From Acidobacteriaceae bacterium (lineage in GTDB: Bacteria; Acidobacteriota; Terriglobia; Terriglobales; Acidobacteriaceae), in contig JASHNS010000076.1 of the NCBI GenBank assembly GCA_030041515.1, positions 1 to 51,825 on the forward strand: DNA of 51,825 nt. The letters are read 5' to 3'. A model generated the notes under the pieces. The model saw only the letters and a list, made by a program, of their open reading frames with translations. It was not told where the DNA came from and made no database searches. Made by a program: the position numbers and the translations under genes. Of the stretch, positions 10,603-17,783 are shown piece by piece (the first letter of the stretch is position 1; each line of letters begins with the position of its first letter).

Positions 10603-11607
10603 ATGGAATTCGCTTTTGTACCGCTTCACTCGCTAGGACATCGGGGGTTCGGGGAAAGGTTCGATTTAGCTCGCCTGCCTTTCCGGATCGCTGATGGGCT
10701 GACAATCGAGGATGTTGAGCCCTGCCTGCCGGGGGATGCGTTCACGCTTTGGAAATCCATGCTCGGGGAGTCGACCTTCGAGAAGGTCGAGCGAGTGAAA
10801 CATGCAATCGTTCATCGGTACAACGAGTCCGACGGCGAAACCGACAGAGGACTTACCACCCTCGCAACTTCGTGCCTGCGGCTGATCCGGCCAATGCGCC
10901 AGGGAGTCCTGAGCGTGGTTCGCGGAACGATCGGAGAGGACGGTAGCTTCAACGTACGCGGCTTCGAGCTGACTGAGCGCTTGAGCGGGGTGGAAGTTGT
11001 AGAAGCGCATAAGCTGTCCACGCTGCGAGTAGTTGATGCAGAAGGGTTGTGCGCGCTGCTCCCGGAGTTCATCAGGGCAATCGAGGGCGAATTCTGGAAG
11101 TTTCGGATGGCGGCGCAGTTTCACGACCTGGGGTTCTTCCAGTCTTACAACTGGAAGCCCAAGTTTCTTCTCTGGGCGTCAGCAATTGAGTCGATCTTCA
11201 CTTCCCACAGTCGGGACCACCAGGGCACTCGGGTCGCCACGGAAAGAATTAAGTGGTTCTTGGGCGAGCGCACGCGAATCTACCCCCCAGCTGAGCGCTG
11301 GGAGGCTATTCCTGATTGCCCCCTGACAATCGGGGATTTGTTGGACGACCTTTACGAGCTTCGCAATTTCGTGGCCCACGGCGACAAAGTCCCGGATTCC
11401 TTCTTTCACACCTATCCGCGGACTGGCGTGAATGGAGGGGTTTGCAAAGTCGAGGTACTTTTGGAGGCTGCGAGCTTCATCATCCGGGCCAGTTTGGTCA
11501 AGATCCTGCGCGACGGGCTCCTCGACCATTTTGCCGACGCCGCGCCCGCGGAGGCTTTCTTCTCAGCACACGGGCTCGTTAATTCAGTACTTCGGGGCTC
11601 CCCATAG
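10603..11607 (+). CDS. Orphan protein with a HEPN-like C-terminal domain
   Basis: 334 residues with no signal peptide or membrane segment. I do not recognise the N-terminal part (about 1-190). The C-terminal part carries LYELRNFVAHGDK, in which R254-N-x3-H259 fits the RX4-6H motif of HEPN RNases, and the helical context resembles the ApeA-like HEPN group. Such domains are common in toxins and anti-phage proteins, but the motif is also found in non-nuclease HEPN proteins, so RNase activity is inference. It stands alone, with no antitoxin-like gene beside it, inside a repeat-rich interval bracketed by two R3 palindromes. Its codon choice looks somewhat less GC-biased than the housekeeping genes. 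AAGGAGG lies 13 bases before the ATG. Confidence 0.75.
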   Translation: MEFAFVPLHSLGHRGFGERFDLARLPFRIADGLTIEDVEPCLPGDAFTLWKSMLGESTFEKVERVKHAIVHRYNESDGETDRGLTTLATSCLRLIRPMRQGVLSVVRGTIGEDGSFNVRGFELTERLSGVEVVEAHKLSTLRVVDAEGLCALLPEFIRAIEGEFWKFRMAAQFHDLGFFQSYNWKPKFLLWASAIESIFTSHSRDHQGTRVATERIKWFLGERTRIYPPAERWEAIPDCPLTIGDLLDDLYELRNFVAHGDKVPDSFFHTYPRTGVNGGVCKVEVLLEAASFIIRASLVKILRDGLLDHFADAAPAEAFFSAHGLVNSVLRGSP

Positions 11608-11630
11608 ACGTGGCGGGAACTCCCCCACAT

Positions 11631-11692
11631 CGGCTAAAGCCGGAGTCATTTTGCAGCGGCTTCGGTACGAAGGAATTCGTGCCCTGATACAC
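11631..11692 (+). repeat. Diverged R1 element downstream of the HEPN-like gene
   Basis: CGGCTAAAGCCG (11631-11642) followed by GGTACGAAGGAATTCGTGCC and CTGATACA repeats the two-hairpin layout of R1. The second stem has changed on both sides (ACGAA/TTCGT), keeping the pairing. It starts 23 bases after the stop of the HEPN-like gene. Confidence 0.7.
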
Positions 11693-11837
11693 AGCGCAGG
11701 ACCGAACCCAACTCGGGTCCCGGCGGCCGCTGCGGCCTCTGGTGCCGCTCACCGACGGCGGCAATGCGGCGGCCTGGCATCTGCGCTTAGCATCAGGGCA
11801 ACGCATGGCAGCTTACGGAAAAACACTTCGAGGCACG

Positions 11838-11918
11838 GGCTTTGTATCAGGGCATGACTTTAGTCGTGCCGCACAACGCCCCATTAGAACTGGGCTTTAG
11901 CCCCTGTGCTTTTCGCCT
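11838..11918 (-). repeat. R1 element overlapping the 3' end of the RAYT gene
   Basis: The segment CTTTGTATCAGGGCATGACT ... GTCGTGCC ... GGGCTTTAGCCCCTGTGCT is an R1 copy. The RAYT reading frame enters it and uses it for the last 20 or so codons and the stop codon at 11847-11849. Confidence 0.85.
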
Positions 11919-12365
11919 CTTCAGGGACTCGAAGCACCACCGATACATCTCCGCCGAGGCCACCAGCCCCGCCTGCACCGGGTTCTGCGCGATGTACTCC
12001 CGGTAGCTTCGAAAACTCTCGTCGTCATTCACGCGCACTTCGGAAAAACCGCGCTGCCACACCTCGCCCGCATATCTCAGCTCTTTCTTTATACGATACG
12101 AGAATCCGCCCTTGATGAACTGCATCGCCTTCTCGACGGATAAGTCGCCTTCGACGGAGAGCAGCAAATGAACGTGCTCGGGCATCACGACGAAATCGTG
12201 AATTCGGAATCGAGCGGCACAGGCCCGCAGCACGTCCACCAGCAACTCGGCGTTGCGATCGACCTGAAACAGGCGGCGGCCCATGTAGGTCCGCGTGGTG
12301 ACGAAGAATGTCCGGCGGGATTGGAGGATGCCGTGCGGATCGGAGTTGCGCGTGGGAACGGCCAT
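11847..12365 (-). CDS. REP-associated tyrosine transposase (RAYT, IS200/IS605-type Y1 fold)
   Basis: 172 residues. RAYTs are single-copy HUH-type Y1 transposases that bind and cut REP/BIME palindromes. The HUH motif is MPEHVHLLL (H64-V-H66), and YREYIAQNPVQAGLV carries the likely catalytic tyrosine (Y124, with Y121 nearby) before the conserved NP. The N terminus RRTFFVTTRTYMGRRLFQ is the usual first strand. The last residues (about 150-172, ending GALCGTTKVMP) are encoded by an R1 repeat, which also supplies the stop. R1 sequence also lies directly upstream of the start codon. The gene is thus embedded in its presumed substrate and has probably mobilised the R1 elements found in the array and in recG. 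Confidence 0.9.
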   Translation of the reverse strand: MAVPTRNSDPHGILQSRRTFFVTTRTYMGRRLFQVDRNAELLVDVLRACAARFRIHDFVVMPEHVHLLLSVEGDLSVEKAMQFIKGGFSYRIKKELRYAGEVWQRGFSEVRVNDDESFRSYREYIAQNPVQAGLVASAEMYRWCFESLKRRKAQGLKPSSNGALCGTTKVMP

Positions 12366-12428
12366 AGCAGGGGCTCTGTCTCTTTGTACGGCTTGGCGGC
12401 GCGACTGAAGTCATGCCCTGATACAAAG
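12366..12428 (+). repeat. R1 element at the 5' side of the RAYT gene
   Basis: AGCAGGGGCTCTGT and then GCGGCGCGACTGAAGTCATG, CCCTGATACAAAG follow the RAYT start codon directly on its upstream side. It is the first hairpin copy of the array that continues to 13057, and in opposite orientation to the copy at the RAYT 3' end. Confidence 0.8.
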
Positions 12429-13057
12429 CAGCGCACCAAGGTCACGTGCGTTGAGGCAATACGGGGGCTCGGATCGTGCTCGGGCGAAAGGCACAGGGGC
12501 TAAAGCCCAGTTCTCATCAGGCGCTTGGCGGCACGACTGAAGTCATGCCCTGATACAAGGCGCAGGGGCTAAAGCCGGTTGGGCTTCGGATTCTGCTCAA
12601 GCGAAAGGCACAGGGGCTAAAGCCCAGTCCTCATCAGGCGCTTGGCGGCACGACTGAAGTCATGCCCTGATACAAGGCGCAGGGGCTAAAGCCCGTTGGG
12701 CTTCGGATTCTGTTCGGGCGAAAGGCACAGGGGCTGAAGCCCAGATCCCTTGTGTGGCTGGGCGGCACGACTGAAGTCATGCCCTGATACAAGGCGCAGG
12801 GGCTAAAGCCGGTTGGGCTTCGGATTCTGTTCGGGCGAACGGCACAGGGGCTAAAGCCCAGACCCTTCGTGTAGCTGTGCGGCACGACTGAAGTCATGCC
12901 CTGATACAAAGCTGCGCACCAAGGTCACGTGCGTTGCGGCAATACGGGGGCTGAAGCCGGAGGGCTCGGATCGTGCTCGGGCAAGAGGCACAGGGGCTAA
13001 AGCCCGGTTCTCATCAGGCGCTTTGCGGCACGACTGAAGTCATGCCCTGATACAAAG
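12400..13057 (+). repeat. Tandem array of R1 two-hairpin units (about 117 bp, with longer end units)
   Basis: The hairpin GGCACGACTGAAGTCATGCC followed by CTGATACAA recurs with TCATGCCCTG starting at 12411, 12543, 12660, 12777, 12894 and 13040. The spacings are 132, 117, 117, 117 and 146 bases. Each unit also holds the hairpin AGGGGCTAAAGCCC. The first and last intervals share a variant block (GCGCACCAAGGTCACGTGCG and CAATACGGGGGCT) missing from the three middle units, giving an A-B-B-B-A layout. No credible gene is present; the open frame on the minus strand is only translated repeat. Confidence 0.95.
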
Positions 13058-13202
13058 CCCCAGGCTCGGGCGTCTATTCCCGCAAGCTGCGGTCGTGCGA
13101 TCCTTCAAAACGGCAGCGCCACTCACGTGTGACCTCCGTACCGTTCGCGCTACCGATTCTTCTTGCTCCAATTCTTCGCGCGTCCTACGCTGCAATTGGG
13201 AA

Positions 13203-13240
13203 GCTCTGTCCGCCTCGAGTGCCGACAGGGCTTTTGCTTT
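13203..13240 (+). terminator. Orphan rho-independent terminator-like hairpin
   Basis: GCTCTGTC (13203-13210) pairs with GACAGGGC (13224-13231), with one G-T pair, and is followed by TTTTGCTTT. No gene ends just upstream on this strand. It may close a short untranslated transcript starting near 13130. Confidence 0.5.
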
Positions 13241-13360
13241 GGGGCGCAGAGCGCTCGGTGATCCGTGAACGGGGATCCGTGATCACGCAAGGCCATCCTT
13301 GTGCAGCTGGCGGGCCGGGGCGAGGCGACATTGCTGATGGCTGATGCAAAAACAAAGAGG

Positions 13361-13391
13361 TTCCAGGGTAATACCCTCAGGGTATTACCCT
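13361..13391. repeat. Perfect palindrome family R3, copy 2
   Basis: TTCC followed by AGGGTAATACCC, TCA and GGGTATTACCCT. The stem is identical to copy 1 at 10235-10261, with a changed loop. Confidence 0.85.
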
Positions 13392-13494
13392 GCAAGTCGC
13401 GTGGTTTCAGGTAGGTTGCTGAGGCCTCACCCTTCAAAATATTTTTCTCCCGGGGTGGGCGGCAAACTGCGGCGGCAAATTGTCGCAGGACGAA

Positions 13495-13556
13495 ATGCAG
13501 GTCCTTCGACTCCGCATCGCGCAGCCAGGCTGCGCGATGCTCCGCTCAGGATGACA
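13495..13556. repeat. Palindromic repeat family R2, copy 2
   Basis: Arms ATGCAGGTCCTTCGACTCCG and CTCCGCTCAGGATGACA, with the inner stem GCATCGCGCAGCC/GGCTGCGCGATGC. Opposite orientation to copy 1. Confidence 0.85.
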
Positions 13557-13698
13557 GCGCTGGGGTTGAGAGCCTCAACATCTACTGTGTTTTCAAATGA
13601 TTGCGGGCTGCAATGCAGTAAGTACTTTCGATTCCACACCTACGCGATGAGGAGGCGTAACTCCTGTAGATTCCACACCTGCGCAAATTGCATAAAAA

Positions 13699-13782
13699 TG
13701 CAGGTGCCTTCGGCTTCGCTCAGGCCAGGCTCTTCGACTCCGCATCGCGCAGCCAGCTGCGCGATGCTCCGCTCAGGATGAC
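13699..13782. repeat. Palindromic repeat family R2, copy 3
   Basis: Arms ATGCAGGTGCCTTCGG ... CTCTTCGACTCCG and GCTCCGCTCAGGATGAC, with the inner stem GCATCGCGCAGC/GCTGCGCGATGC. The left arm carries extra partly duplicated sequence (CTTCGGCTTCGCTCAGGCC) compared with copy 2. Confidence 0.8.
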
Positions 13783-13802
13783 GGCGCGGGGCGGCGCGTT
13801 AG

Positions 13803-14234
13803 TTAGTGGGTCTTGTCGGGCGAGGTGGTGAAGCGCTGGTCGATGGGTTGGCGGCCGCGGAAGCCGTCCTCCATGCGGTGCCAGAAGCCGATGCGGGGCT
13901 CGCCGCGCTTCCAGCAGAGCAGGACCGTTTCGCCTTCGAGGTCGCAGGGGAAATCGAGGAGGCCGGAGTCGAGGTCCTTCACCTGCACGCCGATCGCGTC
14001 CAGTTCCTGGAGCGAATCCTTGGCGCGCTGGATCAGGGCTTCGAGCGTGGAGCGGCGCCGCTGCACGTCCGCCGCGTTGACCTGCATTCCGCCCTGCGCG
14101 ACGATGCGCCGCATCAGCGACGTGAGCTCGTCGTCGAGCTCCTCGGCGGCCTGCCTGGCTTCGAGAGCGCGGTTCAGCAGCGACTCCGCGATGGGGAGCA
14201 GGTTTTGCGCTTCGTCGAGGGTGAAAAGCTTCAT
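13803..14234 (-). CDS. DUF2203 family protein
   Basis: 143 residues. The N-terminal part (MKLFTLDEAQNLLPIAESLL and on) is a helical, coiled-coil-like segment. The C-terminal part has the DUF2203 signature: VKDLDSGLLDFPCDLEGE, VLLCWKRGEPRIGFWHRMED and GFRGRQPIDQRF. The function of this family is unknown. It is soluble, with no signal peptide. A 157-base spacer with an R2 copy separates it from nadA on the same strand, so cotranscription is uncertain. Confidence 0.9.
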   Translation of the reverse strand: MKLFTLDEAQNLLPIAESLLNRALEARQAAEELDDELTSLMRRIVAQGGMQVNAADVQRRRSTLEALIQRAKDSLQELDAIGVQVKDLDSGLLDFPCDLEGETVLLCWKRGEPRIGFWHRMEDGFRGRQPIDQRFTTSPDKTH

Positions 14235-14306
14235 GGTGGCCGTTACCAGTTTTCAGGCCGCGTCGATTCTACTCGCCGCGACTGAATGCTCGAAGGGACG
14301 AAAGAA

Positions 14307-14366
14307 ATGCAGGTCCTTCGACTCCGTTTGTCGCTCACAGCGCGACAAACTCCGCTCAGGATGACA
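14307..14366. repeat. Palindromic repeat family R2, copy 4
   Basis: Arms ATGCAGGTCCTTCGACTCCG and CTCCGCTCAGGATGACA, with an inner stem GTTTGTCGC/GCGACAAAC that is unlike the other copies but fully complementary. It lies between DUF2203 and nadA. Confidence 0.85.
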
Positions 14367-14391
14367 GAGCATTTGCGATGCGGAGTCGAGA

Positions 14392-15516
14392 CTAAATCGT
14401 CAGCATGCGGTCCAGCGCGGTGCGGGCCCAGTATTTCACATCGTCGGCGACCTGGATGCGGTTGACGACGCGGCCCTCGACCAGGTTTTCGAGCGCCCAC
14501 GCCAGATGCTGCGGGCTGATGCGATACATCGTGGTGCAGAGGCAGCCGGTGTCGTCGAGGGTGACGATGGTTTTGCCGTGCGGCGCGAACTCTTTCGCGA
14601 GGCGGTTGACGAGGTGGATTTCGGTGCCGATGGCGAAGCTGGAGCCGGCGGAAGCGTCTCTCACGATCTGGATGAGGCGCTCCGTCGAGCCGAGCGCGTC
14701 GGCTTTCTGGCAAACTTCGAGACGGCACTCGGGATGGACGATGACCTGGATGCCGGGATATTTCGCGCGGACCTTGTCGACGTGCTCGGGCAGGAAGCGC
14801 TGGTGGACGGAGCAGTGGCCTTTCCACAGGATGACGCGCGCCGCGCGGAGGCGGTCCGGCGTGATGCCTCCTGCCAGCTGCCAGGGATCGTAGACCGGCA
14901 TCTCGGCGAGCGGAATGCCCATGGCGTGGCCGGTGTTGCGGCCGAGGTGCTGGTCGGGGAGGAAGAGGATCTTCTTCGCGCGCGCGAAGGCCCAGTCGAA
15001 GGCGCGCCGCGCGTTCGATGAGGTGCAGACCAGGCCGCCGCGCTCGCCGCAGAAGGCTTTGATGGCGGCGGTGGAGTTCATGTAGGTGAGCGGGAGGATT
15101 TCGTCTTCGCGGATGCCGGAGGCGAGGAGGTCGTCCCAGCACTGCTCGACCTGGCCGATCTCGGCCATGTCGGCCATGGAGCAGCCGGCGTTCAGATCGG
15201 GCAGGATGGTCTGCTGACCGTTGCGAGCGAGGACGTCGGCGCTCTCGGCCATGAAGTGGACGCCGCAGAAGACGAGGTAGCGGGCGCTGGTTTCGGCGGC
15301 GGCGCGGCAGAGCTTGTACGAGTCGCCGGTGAAGTCGGCGAAGTGGATCACTTCGTCGCGCTGGTAGTGGTGGCCGAGGAGAATGGTGCTCGTGCCGAGC
15401 CGCCGACGGGCTTCGGCAATGCGTGCGTCCATCGAATGGTCGGGGAGCGCGAGGTAGCTGTCGAGGGAACAGGATTCCGTCGACAGGGGTTCTGCCACTT
15501 CTTCAAGTACGTTCAA
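14392..15516 (-). CDS. nadA: Quinolinate synthase
   Basis: 374 residues. NadA condenses iminoaspartate with dihydroxyacetone phosphate to quinolinate, using an oxygen-sensitive [4Fe-4S] cluster. ILLGHHYQRDEVIHFADFTG and DSYKLCRAAAET form the first repeat domain. Cysteines in NAGCSMADMA (C112), LVCTSSNARRAF and DDTGCLCTTMYRISPQHL are at the positions expected for cluster ligands. VIVHPECRLEVCQKADALGS is the conserved third-domain segment. The protein belongs to the longer NadA type with an extra N-terminal stretch. Its partner nadB is 5.7 kb away in another transcription unit. Confidence 0.97.
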   Translation of the reverse strand: MNVLEEVAEPLSTESCSLDSYLALPDHSMDARIAEARRRLGTSTILLGHHYQRDEVIHFADFTGDSYKLCRAAAETSARYLVFCGVHFMAESADVLARNGQQTILPDLNAGCSMADMAEIGQVEQCWDDLLASGIREDEILPLTYMNSTAAIKAFCGERGGLVCTSSNARRAFDWAFARAKKILFLPDQHLGRNTGHAMGIPLAEMPVYDPWQLAGGITPDRLRAARVILWKGHCSVHQRFLPEHVDKVRAKYPGIQVIVHPECRLEVCQKADALGSTERLIQIVRDASAGSSFAIGTEIHLVNRLAKEFAPHGKTIVTLDDTGCLCTTMYRISPQHLAWALENLVEGRVVNRIQVADDVKYWARTALDRMLTI

Positions 15517-15727
15517 AGTCTGCCGCCTTCAGTCCGCTTCAGGGATGACCCGAGGTGGACGGGGATGTTGAAAGCCATTCCGGTGGCAGTTGGCTCGCTG
15601 CGATGGTCCGCCCAGCCAACGGGGATGTTGCCACGCTGCTTGCTGCTCTACCTTATTAGACGCGCCGCCGGCGCCGTGGTCGCAACCGAGCGCCCAGCTC
15701 TTCGGGAAGGCCCGTCGTGAGCTTAGT

Positions 15728-17041
15728 TTACCCCATGGCGAGCGGGCGCAGCGGGACAGGCTCTTCGCGCTGGACGGGGCGGCGCGCGGGACGGTACCAG
15801 TCTTCGCGGGTGAGCGGCAGGCGGCTGTCGCCGCGGTCGGGCTTGCTCAGCAGGACCTGATAGAGGGCGATGTCGCCGCGCTGGAAAGCGGCCGCGCATC
15901 CGGCCATGTAAAGGAGCCAGATGCGCCAGGTCCTTTCGGGCACGCGATCGAGGAGCACGGCGCGATGGCGGCGGAGACCTTCGACCCAGCAGCGCAGGGT
16001 GCGGGTGTAGTGCTCGCGGAGGTTCTCCACATCGCGGACCTCGAAGCCGGCGGCTTCGGCGGTGGTGATGGTCTGGGTGAGGGTGACGAGTTCGCCGTCG
16101 GGGAAAACATAGCGGCCGATGAAGGAATCGGTACCGCGGGGCTCGGATTGGGCGGAACGGGCAATGGCGTGGTTGAGGAAGACGCCGCCGGGCTCGAGGA
16201 GGCGCCAGGCGAGAGCGAAATAGCGGGGCAGGTTTTTAAGGCCGACGTGCTCGCTCATGCCGACGCTGGCGATCTTGTTATAGGTGCGCTGCGCGGGGTC
16301 GAGCTGGCGGTAATCACGGAGAGTGACGCGGCAGGAATTCGCGAGCCCGCTGCAGAGGATGCGCTGATCGGCGACCTGGGCCTGCTCGCGGCTGAGCGTG
16401 ATGCCATCGGCCTCGGCGCCACAGCGATGGGCGGCGTGGAGGATGAGGCTGCCCCAGCCGCAGCCGATGTCGAGGAAGCGCTCGCCGGGGTGGAGGCGGA
16501 GCTTGCGGCAGATGAGATCGAGCTTCTGTTCCTGCGCGGTGTCGAGCGAGTCGGAATCGTTCTGGAAGTAGGCGCAGGAGTAGGCGAGCGTGGGGCCGAG
16601 CCAGGGGCGGAAGAACTCCGGGGGCAGGTCGTAGTGGAACGCGATGGACTCGCGGTCGCGCCGCGGGGAATGGGCGGGGCCGTGCGTGAGGGCGTGAGAG
16701 AGAATGCCGAACCGGCGGAGCAGCTTTTGCCGGAGCGGGACGGGGCGGCGCACGATGTATTGGCCGATTTCGAAGACGCTGAAGAGATCTCCCTCGACTT
16801 CGATCTCCTGGGCCAGGAAGGCTTCGCCCAGGCCGATCTGTGTGGGATTGAACAGCAGCGTTCGCAGCACTTTCGGCGTGGTGAGGACGATGGTGCAAAC
16901 GGGAGGATTGCCGTTGCCGGGCGCGGAGTTCCAGGTCCAGCCGTTCCAGAGGCGGATGGCGAAGGGCGGACCCTCGTAGTTGCGGAAGAGCTCGCCGAGG
17001 GTAGTGGTGGCGCGGGAAGAAAAGGCAATCAAGTCGCTCAT
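15728..17041 (-). CDS. cfa: Cyclopropane-fatty-acyl-phospholipid synthase family methyltransferase
   Basis: 437 residues, the size of CFA synthases, which use S-adenosylmethionine to add a methylene to unsaturated membrane acyl chains. LAYSCAYFQNDSDSLDTAQE is the conserved substrate segment, and LHPGERFLDIGCGWGSLILH is the SAM-binding motif I. MSEHVGLKNLPRYFALAWRL and FIGRYVFPDGELVTL are further family blocks. The N-terminal domain (about 1-120) is the usual CFA lipid-binding part. It is soluble or membrane-peripheral. It is divergent from the tat genes across 211 bases, and 211 bases separate its stop from the nadA start. Other members of the family make mycolic-acid-type modifications, so the exact product is inferred. 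Confidence 0.9.
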   Translation of the reverse strand: MSDLIAFSSRATTTLGELFRNYEGPPFAIRLWNGWTWNSAPGNGNPPVCTIVLTTPKVLRTLLFNPTQIGLGEAFLAQEIEVEGDLFSVFEIGQYIVRRPVPLRQKLLRRFGILSHALTHGPAHSPRRDRESIAFHYDLPPEFFRPWLGPTLAYSCAYFQNDSDSLDTAQEQKLDLICRKLRLHPGERFLDIGCGWGSLILHAAHRCGAEADGITLSREQAQVADQRILCSGLANSCRVTLRDYRQLDPAQRTYNKIASVGMSEHVGLKNLPRYFALAWRLLEPGGVFLNHAIARSAQSEPRGTDSFIGRYVFPDGELVTLTQTITTAEAAGFEVRDVENLREHYTRTLRCWVEGLRRHRAVLLDRVPERTWRIWLLYMAGCAAAFQRGDIALYQVLLSKPDRGDSRLPLTREDWYRPARRPVQREEPVPLRPLAMG

Positions 17042-17252
17042 AGCGATCTCCGGAGAGGCTGGGAAGCATGCCCCACGAGGAAGATGCCGCCGCAGCGTCA
17101 GGATGGGGCACTCCAGCCAGATTGCTGATTTAACCCTTTGCGGAACAGTATGCTCCCCGAGGGAGGGCGGCGGCGGGGATAATTTCGGTGCGGGGCGATC
17201 GGGAGCTTTCTGTTTGTGAGGGCTCCGGCGCGGCGGGTATCATGAAGTCTCC

Positions 17253-17783
17253 ATGCATTTCGGCGATTACACCTTTATCTTCCTGCTCGCTCTTGTGCTC
17301 TTCGGTCCGAAGAAGATGCCGGAGATGGGAAGGCAGCTGGGCAAGCTGCTTGCCGAGTTCCGCCGCGCCAGCAATGAGTTTAAGTTTCAGATCCAGGAAG
17401 AGTTGCGGAACATGGAAGAGGACGAGCGGAAGAAGAAGCTCGCGGAATCGCTGGCGCTGGCGGAGGCTTCACAGAAGGCGATGATCGATGCGGGAGCGAC
17501 TGCGCGCGCGGAGGCGGGGCCAACGATTCTGCCGCCTTCGACGGGAGAGCCGGTGAGCACCGGGCGGCCGTTTGCGGTGCCCGTGGATCCAGGTGGAAGT
17601 CCGCTGCCCGAATTGCCCGCGCCGGAAGCACCGGGAGCGATAGCGGGGGATGCGAACCCATCGGCCGCATCCAGCACGACGGGCGGTCCGAACGGCTCGG
17701 CGGGCGCGGACTCCGAAGCGTCGAACGATCTCGACTCTCAACTTCCGGTCCGCGGCGCCGCGGAGTCTGTGACCCATGGTTGA
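17253..17783 (+). CDS. tatA: Twin-arginine translocase subunit, TatA/TatB type
   Basis: 176 residues. The N terminus MHFGDYTFIFLLALVLFGPK is the single membrane helix with the FGP hinge, followed by the amphipathic helix PEMGRQLGKLLAEFRRASNE, then a charged coiled coil and a long Pro/Ala/Gly/Ser-rich tail (about residues 85-176). The length and tail suggest TatB more than TatA, but only one such gene is visible and many acidobacteria use bifunctional proteins. The stop overlaps tatC by 8 bases, so they are translationally coupled. There is no strong Shine-Dalgarno sequence. Confidence 0.88.
   Translation: MHFGDYTFIFLLALVLFGPKKMPEMGRQLGKLLAEFRRASNEFKFQIQEELRNMEEDERKKKLAESLALAEASQKAMIDAGATARAEAGPTILPPSTGEPVSTGRPFAVPVDPGGSPLPELPAPEAPGAIAGDANPSAASSTTGGPNGSAGADSEASNDLDSQLPVRGAAESVTHG

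Larger units (their letters stand above)
13058..13802. other. Repeat-rich interval without genes
   Basis: This stretch holds an orphan terminator-like hairpin (13203-13240), the second R3 palindrome (13361-13391), two R2 copies (13495-13556 and 13699-13782) and a direct repeat GATTCCACACCT at 13630 and 13669. A short motif pair around 13258-13290 (GATCCGTGAACGGGGATCCG) is also repetitive. I see no coding sequence: the longer open frames consist of translated repeats. Confidence 0.6.

Noticed and set aside
12634-12909. Open frame of 91 codons (MYQGMTSVVP ... repeated)
   Set aside because: It is only the translation of R1 repeats on the minus strand and has no independent start signal or family.
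12400-13057. Array that could be read as CRISPR
   Set aside because: Units are about 117 bp, with two hairpins, and what lies between the hairpins is itself repeated. There are no unique spacers of 30-40 bp and no cas genes.
13344-13781. Open frame of 145 codons across the R2/R3 repeats
   Set aside because: The peptide is translated palindrome sequence; no ribosome binding site and no family.
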